Shown: one piece after another, positions 10,486-22,400 of the stretch | How positions within the stretch are numbered: the first letter of the stretch is position 1 | Layout: every line of letters starts with the position of its first letter | From: Elgaria multicarinata webbii | Taxonomy: Eukaryota; Chordata; Lepidosauria; Squamata; Anguidae | DNA: 64,000 nucleotides | Reading direction: 5' to 3' | Assembly: GCF_023053635.1 (NCBI RefSeq) | Contig: NC_086185.1 | Coordinates: 12,522,501-12,586,500, forward strand | The notes under the pieces: model-generated | What the model was told of the DNA's origin: nothing | The model's input: only the letters and a program-made list of their open reading frames with translations | Databases searched by the model: none | Made by a program: the position numbers and the translations under genes

Positions 10486-13400
10486 TTACTCTCCAGCAGC
10501 CATTTGGACTAGATGTTCTTTGTCAAACCTGAAGAGATGCCAGCCCTCTTCAGTGGACAGGTCCAGAGCTCCACGCCTCATGTAGTACTCTATGGATGGC
10601 TTGTTCCAAACTACGACCAGGAAATGCATGCAATTGCAATTGGTATCGAGCGCTATCTGTAGAAAAGCAAACATATAGGCCATTTCATGGGGGGCGCTGG
10701 GGGACACCGGATAATTTGGATAAACACTATGTTACCAGGGGTAGCGATCCATGGAGCCACTGAAAGACGTACCTTGAACGTGTGCCAAAGCAGTTTATTT
10801 TTAAACTACCTCTTATTCAGAGCAGATTGCGTTTATTTGTATATAAGCATCAGACCATCAGACAACAAATGTTTGTCAAACGATACTAGATATCAATGCC
10901 GAGATAACATATTTCCATAAAGTTAACAAGCCCAGATCCTCTAGAATGTGAACTTAAAGAAGAAGCAAAATTCTGCGTCTCTAGTTAAAATCAGTAAAGG
11001 TTTATGCAAACCTATATAAAATGCAGCCCCTGGATTGTAACTTATTTTGGTTTTATATGGCCTTTTGTAGAAATTCTTATACAATCACACGGTTTCAGAA
11101 ACGAATATAGTTGCTCTGTCCATCTGTAAAGATAACCCAGTCCGTCTCTGCCTCAGAAACTTTCACCCTATTGCTTGAATTGGTGTAGTAGCAAAACATG
11201 GAATCAAAACAATTAAAAAAAACCCAGTTGGGCTCTTTCCAGTGGCCATTGTGTTTACTTTAGGACTGCTGGTAGAGAACCGCCCAGACAGCTTTGGCTA
11301 CTGGGTGGTATAAAAATATAATAAATAAATAAAATAAAATAAATAAAAACTCTAGGAATATATATATATAAGCCCAGACTGCTCCTCCAAGCCAGTTATA
11401 GTTTTTGCCCTCTGGCGCCATCTAGGGACGTTCCTCGGAACTGCGGCCTTCTAGGGAAGTTCCAAGTTCTGAGAAATAGTTTTTGCCCTCTGGCGCCATC
11501 TAGGGACGTTCCTCGGAACTGCGGCCTTCTAGGGAAGTTCCAAGTTCTGAGAAATAGTTTTTGCCCTCTGGCGCCATCTAGCAACATTTCTCAAAACTGC
11601 GACCTACTATGGAAGCTCCAAGTTCTGAGAAATAGTTTTTGCCCTCTGGCACCATCTAGGGACGTTCCTCGGAACTGCGGCCTTCTAGGGAAGTTCCAAG
11701 AAATAGTTTTTGCCCTCTGGCACCATCTAGGGACGTTCCTCGGAACTGCGACCTACTATGGAAGCTCCAAGTTCTGAGAAATAGTTTTTGCCCTCTGGCA
11801 CCATCTAGGGACGTTCCTCGGAACTGCGGCCTTCTAGGGAAGTTCCAAGAAATAGTTTTTGCCCTCTGGCACCATCTAGGGACGTTCCTCGGAACTGCGG
11901 CCTTCTAGGGAAGTTCCAAGTTCTGAGAAATAGTTTTTGCCCTCTGGCGCCATCTAGCAACATTTCTCAAAACTGCGACCTACTATGGAAGCTCCAAGTT
12001 CTGAGAAATAGTTTGCCCTCTGGCTCCATCTAGCAACATTTCTCAGAACTGCGGCCTTCTATGAAAGTTCCAAGTTCCGAGAAATAGTTTTGCCCTCTGG
12101 TACCATCTAGCAACATTTCTTGGAACTGTGGCCTTCTATGGAAGTTCCAAGTTCCGAAAAAGATCACTGCCACTAACCTCCTCACCAGACTGCTCCTCCA
12201 AGCCAGTTATACTTTTTGCCCTTTGGGACGTTTCTCGGAACTGTGGCCTTCTTGGGAAGTTCCAGAAAAATAACTGCCAGGACCTTCCGGCCTAGGAGAC
12301 GGGCCAAAACCCACTCTCAGTAACTAATTTGTCTCATGAGGAGGGTAAATTTGATAGAAGGCTAACCTCCTCACCAGTTATAAAAATGTTAGCACGGCTT
12401 TTATTTTAACGTTGTGGCAATGTCCAGAGTCCGATGGTCTGAAGACACAATGTTAAAAATGATTGATGGGAAAGAACAGGGGAAGCTGGTTCAAAATCTT
12501 AGAAAAGCGTATACCAAAAATATTGTATTCAAAGAAGTCCTAACAAAATAAATACACCTGTCGTATGACGGGCTCTTTCACTAGTACAAATATGAAAGGA
12601 AGGACTTCTTCACACAGCACATAGTTAAACTATGGAATTCACTACCATAAGATGCGGCCACCAATTTGGATGACTTTAAAAGGGGGTTGGATAAATTCCT
12701 AGAGGAGAAGGCTATCAAGGGCTACTAGCTTTCCAGTTCCGTTGAGCCTGGCGGTTTCCATACAAGCTATTAATTAATTACTAAGCAATATCGTTAATAA
12801 TTTCTGCAATGCCTTTGGGCCAGCAGAGTGCTTTTCTGGCTCTGAGCCACTTTAAATGTATAGTCGCTGAAGTGGTACAGCCCTCCCACAGGTTTAATGC
12901 CTTGGGTTTTCTGGGGGAGGGGAGTTTTATTTAAAGCTTGGGGGGGTGGTCAAAATTATTCCATCTGTGTTTCACAGATTGCCGGGCACCTTTCGTTCCA
13001 TAATTGGAAGAATAGTTTTTTTTCCCCTTTCCAAATTCCAGAATTTGCGCAAATTTGCATTTCTGCAAAATTACACTTGCAAAAAATGTGCAAATCCCTC
13101 CCCCCCCCTTTCCAAATACACAAATCCCTCCAAAATGCGGATTTTCACTCTTTGGCCTATGCAGGGAAATGTGCATTTTTGGCCAGTGTCACGTGTAGTC
13201 CTTGGGACTGAAAACTTAGTACACCCCTGATTTTCAGTATGGAGAAATATTCGATCTTGCAAGATCCCGCAGTGAAACTCTATGGACAATTTTTCCATTC
13301 CATCTGCTGTTCACTTATTTTTATGACATTTATATATTGCTTTCTTTTTTCCTCTTGCAAGGAACCCAAGGTGGCTTATATGGTTCTCGTTCTTTCTGTT

Positions 13401-16400
13401 TTATCTTCACAACCACCATATGAGGTAGATCAGGCTCAGAGTCAGTGATTGGCCCAAAGTCACCCAGTGAGCTTCCATGGCTGAGTGGGGACTAGAACCC
13501 TGATCGCCTGAGTCCCAGTCCAACACTCTAACCACTACACCACACTGGCCCATGTAAATGCAACCAATGATTCTAACTACTGACATTTCTTCTTGCATCT
13601 TTGAGCAGATTTAAACAACAGAGTCTTTGGAATTCTTCTGTCAGCAGCTTTTAAACTACTGTAGATTGACACCTGAACAGATGAAAACATGGGAGTACAA
13701 TTCTATTCAGAGTATGTTTTTCAAGGTATTGAACAATTACTTGCCTGGCTTAATTTTTTTAAGAGTTCCGTTCCAATGCCCCAACCTGCCAAAACAGAGT
13801 TCAAAAAAGGCTCAGTTGTCTGAACATACAAGCTACTGCTGAAAAGAAATAAGCTTTAGCTCATTCTTTTGTTTGCAATGAACCACAAGCAAAATAAAAT
13901 TGTAGGTGTAGACATATCCTGTATTACTGTACACATTTATAAAAAAGTTAAATGCCATTGGAAATGAAACTTATACACTTAATGATTTTTTTTAAAAAAA
14001 TATTAAAAAATGGAACTGTTAGGATGTATCACAACATCTAACCCAGAATTTTAATTAAATCTATCACTGCACAGAAGCGATTGTCCAAACTACCCATACA
14101 GAACGTTACTTCTTTCCCCAAAAAACATACTGCAGCCTTCCCCAACTCGGTTCCCTCCAGACATTTGGGATTCAACGCCTGTTTTTGAACACAGTTCTGG
14201 CATTCCTGACCATTGGCCATGCGGAATGGGAGCTGGAGTCCAAAACAACCAGCTGAGCAAGTCCGCTATAATGTCTCTTGCAGAGGTGCTAGGACAGCCT
14301 TCCTCAACCTGGGGCACTCCAGATGTGTTGGACTACAACTCCCAGAATGCCCCAGCCTGGGGCATTCTGGGAGGTGCAGTCCAACACATCTGGAGCGCCC
14401 CAGGTTGAGGAAGGCTGTGCTAGGAGGATCCAATTGATTGAAAAGGAAACCCTTTAAACTACATGTAAATATTTCAAAACATATTTGGGCCAGCATCCCA
14501 CAAGCTGGTCCGCACATCCAAGGGAGTTTGAGGGTGGGGTGTGTGCGTGTGTTTCCACAAGCAACACAGATACATTGCAAATAACTTTTGTGTTGGTGAC
14601 ACATGCCTTAGTTACATCCCGATTGGATTACTGTAACACGCTCTACGTGGGGCTGCCTTTGAAGAGTGTTCGGAAACTCGAGCTGGTTCAAAGAGCTGCA
14701 GCCAGATTGTTGACCGGGGCTGGTTACAGGGAGCAGACAACTCCCCTGTTAAGACAGCTACACTGGCTTCCAGTCTGTTTCCGGGCACAATTCAAAGTGC
14801 TGGTTATGACCTATAAAGTCCTACGCGGCTCGGGTCCAGGTTATTTGAAAGAACATATTCTCCCTTATGAAGCAGCTCTCAAGAGCAATTTGACACATAG
14901 GAAGGAAGAGGAGTTGCTGTTTTCTTTTAAGGTCAAAACTCCAGTAAAGATTCCCAGGCATTTCTGACCTCAGTTCTCATTCTTTATTTTTGAAGTGATG
15001 ATGAACATCCTACTGCAAGGCTTGTCTGAACAGCGAATTGGTGGGATTTTATGACACTTGCTCCACCCTTCCTTCAAAGGGTTTTGGGCTGTGTACATTG
15101 TCTCCCCTTTCTTCACGTTTTCTTAACCTTCCTTTTATGGGAAGAAAATAGTGACTGGCCCAAGGCTACCCTGTAGGCCAAGGGTGGGGGCCGTATCCCC
15201 CCCCATCACCATGTTGAGAGCCACATCTTCCACACGCCACTGTAGGCTTCACCACTGAATGAGGTCTTGCAACTAGGTCTCCCTGGACTCGGTGCAACAA
15301 TTTAGCCATTACACCACACTACCATTCATTCAAAATGGTGCTATGAGCAACCTACCTCTATATTCATCCATAACGTAGAAGTCTTCTAAGTACAGCAGCT
15401 TGCCAATCCAAGGGTCATAGGTGTAGTAGTACATAGCGAAGCCTACAATATCAATATCTGTGGAGAAGCAAATCCACTATGTAAGGAAATACACTATCAC
15501 TCTGAATATAGTAAGGATATCAACCAACTAAAGAATGTTGAATTAATTAGGGTGCAATTCTATGCAAGTTCAGACAGAAAAAAAGTCCTACAACTCCCAG
15601 CATGCTGGGAGTTGTAGGACCTTTTTCCATCTTTGAATATGCATGGGATTGCACCTTTAATCACCTTTCTTTTAACTTAAGTAATACAGTTTAAATGAGC
15701 TTATTTATTGCTGAAGTTATGGCCTTCATGAGAAGTGTAAATGTAAGAGAACTTCACAGTTTAATAAACAAAACCAACTATCCATTGCTTTAAGGGAAAA
15801 CCATCAATTAAACAGAAATTCATTTTTTCCATTTCGCCCAGGCATTTTAGCTGGTTAGTTTGTCCTTTGATATTTTACTGCCTTTTAAATTGTTTGATTA
15901 TATTCTGTTATTTTAGGATTATGTAACTATTTGGGGAGTCTTGTTTTGTACACTGTCCTGATAACTTTGGATGAAGGCCGGTTTAAAATCTTCATCATCA
16001 AAGTATACCCAAGCAAAATAACTAATCAGTTTTAACTCATAAACCTCTTGGATTAAAATTAGCCCCTCACTGATGGCCAAAGTACACATGATCTTTGTTT
16101 TTCCTTCTTTAACACTTAAAAACAGCCACCATGGTGTGCAGAATAGTCAGGGACAGCGGTTTTGGAGGAAGGGATGTTCAACCCTTTTGCATCCTCCTCC
16201 CCAAACTGTTCTTAGCTTATTGACAATTAGGACTGCCACAAAATGTTGCAGTATACCCGTGACCCCTAACAGAAACACTTCTATTAGGGGTGCCAGTTAC
16301 ACAGCTATGCCTTCCTGTAAATTGTCAGGGGCTCAAGCGAGCCTATTTATATCTCTCCCTCCCCCACACCTCCCAATTTTTCAGTTTTCTTTTGTAATGA

Positions 16401-19400
16401 ATGAAATGAAAACTTTACTGCTAAAAGCGATAAGCCATCACAATTCCACATAATAAAAACAAGTAAAGAGATAAGCTAAAATAAATAAGTTAAATAAGTT
16501 AAAAATGGATAATATAAAGTAAAATGAAAATAATGAACACAAATGGAATATAAGGATAAAAATCACATTAACATAGGTTAAGAACTCGCGAATGGGGAAC
16601 TAGATCAGTCCATATACCAGAACAAAATCTTCAGCTCTCCATTATAAAACATGTTGGGAGCCTTGGGCCGGATCTACACTATTACTTTAAAGCGCTTTAT
16701 AACTGTTATAAAGCGCTTTAAAGCAGTAGTGTAGATCCGGCCTTGGTGCTTAGCTCTCAACTTACTTGCAGCTAAGGCGAATTTTGCAAGCAGATCACTA
16801 ATAAATACATTATTGCCAGCCAGCAATATACAGAGTTGCTCAAGGGAAGATCGGTCAGAAAGATAACTAAGAATGTAATCGAGAATTTTTTGTCTAGGGG
16901 ATGTATATATAGGGCATTTTATAATGAATGTTCAACATCCCATGGCTCTAGAGATGTGCACCAACCACAACATTCCATGACCACTGAGATATGCACCAGC
17001 CACAAGATTAAGCCTGGACCCTGATTCAGTGCAATTCTGCTCAGAGGGTGTCTGTATTGACTCGAGTACTGAACCCGAATCAAGATTTGGAAATCCATAG
17101 CTTTGTACCTCTTGTTGACTATCATAGGGATATTTTTTAAAAAAAATAAATGGCTATACCTTTATTCTGTTTGGCAGAAGTGGATGGAATTTGCAGGCAT
17201 AGCAGCCTCTTGGGAGGGGGTTAAGATAGCCAAATTTTGGAACAATAGGTGTGGCGATTTCTGCGCTATGCACAAAACTTCCTAATGGTACAAGCTGTGG
17301 AACAGACCTTGGAGGTGACGGACCCTCTTCTGATGGAGATATTTAAATAGAGCTCAGATAGTCATTTATCAGAGATACTGTGGTTACATCCTGTCCTATG
17401 GATCCTACATTTAGCTGGGGCTGTTGGACCTCCAAGATCTTATAATTCTGTAATTTGATGTAGGATTATTCTTATACTATTGTGTTCTGCCATGTATTCA
17501 ATTGAATTTACTGTGGGTGGGGGTGGGGGTGTTTTCCTTAAAATAAAATAAAAACTTGAATGTAGCAGCTAAAACGATTGTACTGGATTGTGCTAAAAAA
17601 ATTCCTTTAAAGCTTACCTGCCATTACATCTTCTTTTGTTACCTCTGCTACTAAACACTGGAAGAAAGGACGTGCTCCAAATCCATCTCGAAGTAAATCT
17701 GAAAATGTTACGGTAAACTGATAACTCGGCGAAGATATGCATATTCTCTTACAAACCCCTGTAGATCATTAATCCCACCAAAGGAGTTTTTCTCCAACCA
17801 TTCCAATATGTAATGGAAAACAAACTCTTTCCTAATCAAATACTGAGGGTAAGAACAATAGAAATAGTTTTTAACCTAGCAGGGATGTGTTGATTAGGAA
17901 AGAGCTTTCCATTAAGCACTTGAATGGCTTGAGGAAGACTCCTTTGGTAGGCTAAACAATCTACAAAACTTTAAGGTAGTTGAGTAAAAGAAAAATGTAG
18001 TTGTAAAATAACAGATAACATTTTCGGTTATGTTGTTGCCAGTATCTGCATGAATTAGAACTCTGCGCGGAGGACAAAAATATCAGGAAGCTCTCCAGAA
18101 TCCAGATCGTGGAATTTTGTTGTGGCTCTCTTTTTTGGCAAATGACTCACACATGCACAAAAATACCTGAGGCTAGTATACTAATTCAGCAGGCCCCTTA
18201 TATCCATGTGCACCACACTAGGCAAACAGAAGATCACTTAGTGCAGTGGTTCCCAACCAGTAACTTGTGATGGTTCATTGAAATCATTTTTCAAAGAATA
18301 TAGACTGGACCAATTCTGGGTGAAGGTTTTTCCTGATTGTAAGAAGTTAGGTGAAAAAGCTTTGAAACATCTAGTTCCCTTTTGTTCCACATATCTTTGT
18401 GAACAAACATTTTTGACATTTTGTTATATGAAGAACAAGCATAGAAATCAGATCCAGATTTGAGATTAAAAGTAGGAAATATTGAACCGGATGTGGAAGG
18501 GATTGTTTGGGACAAAAAGAGACATAATTTCTCCCATCACATTTAGGTTAAGTAGCTGCTAAACATGTCATAATTTATTCAATCGTAAACTAGACATTAG
18601 TAAAATTAAAATCGTCTTTCTATTCCTAACTAAATCATTGTCATTTTTGTGTGGTAATATCACAAATATCACAAATTTTATGGTCTGTTTTTTTAGTATA
18701 CCTAAAATCCTTTGCTTATTAGGGGCTACCCCTTATTTTCTCCAAAAAATTGCTTCACACAGGTAACTACCATAGAGATAACAATTTTTTCAAAAGTAGG
18801 GTGTCCTTGGCTTGGCATTTGGAAAACAAGGGGTCTGCAGTACTTAGCTAATTGGGAATGACTGACTTAGTGAAATTATTTGGATGTTCCCCCAAGAGGG
18901 AGAGGGGAAATAAAATCACTGCATGTAGACAACTAGCATGTTAGGGAGAAAACTAGGCTAGAACCTTCTTGTCATGACCCAAGACTAGGAGCCCTCTGAG
19001 ATGGATGTTCCGGGGGCAACGACTCCAATTATGATGGTCCAGAACCAGTTCTTGGACTATCATAACTGGGACCCTGCACTTGAAACCTGCACCCTGTCCA
19101 TTTGATACCCAGGAGGTGCTACTGCCCTCTGAGTCTGTGAAGTGGTTGATGGAGTGAACAAGGAAGCCCAGGGGAGTATTCCCGCCACCCCAGCTCTTCA
19201 CTCCCCAGGCCCTCCCTGCCCAAAAGAAGCCATCAACTGTGAGAAAGGACACTGGCCCTTTAAAAGACAGATGCATCACTTGAGGAAGTGGTGCTCCCTA
19301 AAGGACACTCCTGGCCTGGCTGTAAAACCCAGTCAGTTGCTCCAAGCCAGTGCTGAGATGTACCTAGCTGTGGGATTGCTCTCCATGGTCCTGAATTTGA

Positions 19401-22400
19401 GCCCACCATCCTGAGTCTGCACATACTGATCTGTCCAAGGTTATGAACCCCATGTCTTCTGGCTTGAGCTGTTAGGGATATCTTTATCTACATGGAACAG
19501 GACACAAATTCCCTGGAATCTTGTTTTCTATATGGCCACTTCGGTGGGGCTGTGAATCCATTCACAGTCAGGACTGTAAAGGAGCTATTCAAGCTGCGAA
19601 ACCCTATCCCTCCCAAATGGGATCAGCAGCTTGGATAGTTCCTTTGCAGTTCTGGATGGATCTGACTGAAACCCGAAATGGATTCATAGCCCCACTGAAA
19701 TCGGAGCCACCAATCCCTACTGACCACCAGTCTACTGAAGGTGCACTGTTTTCAAAATAGAAATTGCTTCAGGTGGAGGAGATGGGTAATTAACAGGATC
19801 AGAGTAGGCAGGGAGAAGGAATTTGATTCCAGATGTCACTAGAATTCCCTCCCAATGGAAATACTAAGAGGTCAAATTTTCCTAAGGAACACGGCAAGGA
19901 TGAAAGGGTTAAATTCCTTCTCCATGTCTCTGATGTGATTCCTTATGTGTGTGTAGAGGGCTGGGCAAGTTTGACTATTTATGCTTTCCTAAGCTCTGTG
20001 GAGCAAGGGGTGATTTTAAAACTGATAGACCAATAAGTGAATATTATTTACACTATCATAAACACAACATGCTACACTTCTTTTTTTTTTTACCTGCTGC
20101 TGTTATTTTGACAGCTTCAGGCATGTTTTCATAAGTAGCCAGTTCCTGCCAAGAGAAGAAATAAGGAGGTAACTAGGATAATGGAAGAGTTTTTGAGAAA
20201 GAAAAGATATCAATTTATCTTCAGCTGTAAATCAGGAATGGATTTGTCCTTCAAATTCTGTATGATAATTTTCTTAAATATGCCCCACGCTTGAAGCTTC
20301 CATAATGTTTGATACAAAGAGAGATAGATTCCATATACTAGGGATATAGCCTAAGGGAACATATGTGTCTTTAACAAATAGACCTTGTTCAGATGACATG
20401 CTAAGCCATGGTTAGGTTGCTAATCCTTTCGCAGCAAATGCTTAGTGGGTGTGTTTAAATTGTGGTTATGTAGCCACCATGGTTATCTGTTTATTTATTA
20501 CATTTATGTCCCGCCTTTTTTCCTCCAAGGAACCCAAGGCGGCATGCAGAATCCTCCTCCCCTTCATGTTATCCTCACAACGACAACCCTGTGAGGTAGG
20601 TTGGGCTGAGAGTCTGTGACTGGCCCAAAGTCACCCAGTGGGTTTCCATGGCCGAGTGGGGACTAGAACCTGGATCTCCCGACTCTCAGTCCAACACCTT
20701 AGCCACTACACCACACTGGCTAAATCATGGTTCACAAGTTTAACTCAAAATGCTTAACCACCATGGTTTAGTGTGTCATCTGAACAGGGTCATAGTGTTC
20801 ATTGCAGAATCACATTAACAATCATGAGCATGTCAGACCAAAATGGCCTCAGCTTGCAGGACTGGGAAATAATTCTTCCTGACATCTTTCAGATAATACT
20901 GGACTAGGTGAGCTGATAATATATATGAGAGGTTCTTCGAACTCTAACTCCAAGCAATGTTATCTATTTCCTCATTGTAGGTTATGTAAATAAGTGATCC
21001 TCCCTTAACCTCTGTTAAGCAGTGAGTCTTTTAGCTGTTTAATAGGTACCAGAGGTTTGCTTCACATATTACACTGTTTTGACACAGGGCGGTTAACACA
21101 ACATGCTAACCCATACTCAGTAGTTGAGTGTGGGTTGTTTTGAACTGTGGGTTGTTTGTTGAACTTTAGGTTATCGTGTTGTTTGAACCCAGCCAGGGTG
21201 CCTTGTTAACCATGCATCATGGGTTATTTTTCAAAACAGCCACCTTGAGAACTTATGGTGGTTAACAAGCCAGCCCAGCTGCGTTCAGACAATATGATAA
21301 TCCACCCTGCAGAAAACATGCTGCATTCAGATAACACACTAACCCACAGTTCACCAAACAACCCACAGTTTAAAACAACCCACACTCCACCACTGAGTGT
21401 ATGATAGTGGCCCGGTTCAGAAGTCACCTTAAATCACAGCTTTAACCACAGTGGTTAAGGCAGAAAGCCGGGCCATGTTCAGAAGACACCTTAAACCATG
21501 GTTTTAATCATGGTGGCTAAGGCAAAAAGCCTTATTCACTGCGGTTAAAGCCATGGCTTAAGGTGTCTTCTGAATGGGGCCAGTGTGTTGTGTGAACAGC
21601 CCCACAGGAGGCACTTCTGTTCAGGAAATAACATGCATATAGATCATCATGGGAGGTGATTGATTGAGTATATGAATTTTCCAGTGTGATATCCATGCAG
21701 CCCTTTACTCTTGCTTCACTTAGGCTTCTTTTCCATTCCCTGTATTCTCTCTATAGCGAATGTTTCCATTTCTGGCTTTTCAGGTCAGGGTCCTACCTCT
21801 TTCACTTGCCTCTCTGCTAAGTGCCTTGCTCATCCATGGCACCCTAATCTCCACCATTTCTTCTCTTTCTGATGTTCAGGCGTGAGGGGCCGGCAGTTAT
21901 GTAGCCCAAACTGCTCTATCGGCACACAAAATGCTGGTGCCAGCAGCAGCCATGGGGCACCTCCACAAGGTTTGCAGGACAGCAACAACAGCATCTTTAG
22001 ATTTGGGGGTGGGGACCCCCAGAAGAGCCCAACGAGGATTGAGCAGGCTCACTTGCCATGGAATGGGTGCGAATGGAAGCTTTCCTTCCAACGCAAATAG
22101 CTGAGGCAGGAGGGTCGTTTTCACTGGAATTGTAGCAGGAGGAAAGGATTAAACTGGAAGGGTCGAGAAACCCTTTCAGCCAGAGGGCTGAATTCCAGTT
22201 CAGAGAAACTCTTTGGGGTGCACAAGATTGAAGGCAAAAGGGGCGGGGGCTCAAACACCAAAAATAACTGCATATTTTCACTTCAAGGTCACTGCCCCTA
22301 AGTAAGACTTAAGGGAGGCACTTCAAGCTCTTAGAATGGGGGCAGGAGGGAGGAGCTGCACAAAAGCCAGGGGAACTACCAAACACTTGGAGGTTGGGGA

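Noticed and set aside
12490-12530. Minus-strand [12 protein letters not shown] as the missing SATL1 loop exon
   Set aside because: It resembles the motif only loosely, and no acceptor or donor fits. The real exon ([14 protein letters not shown]) was found at 13745-13785 with correct phases.
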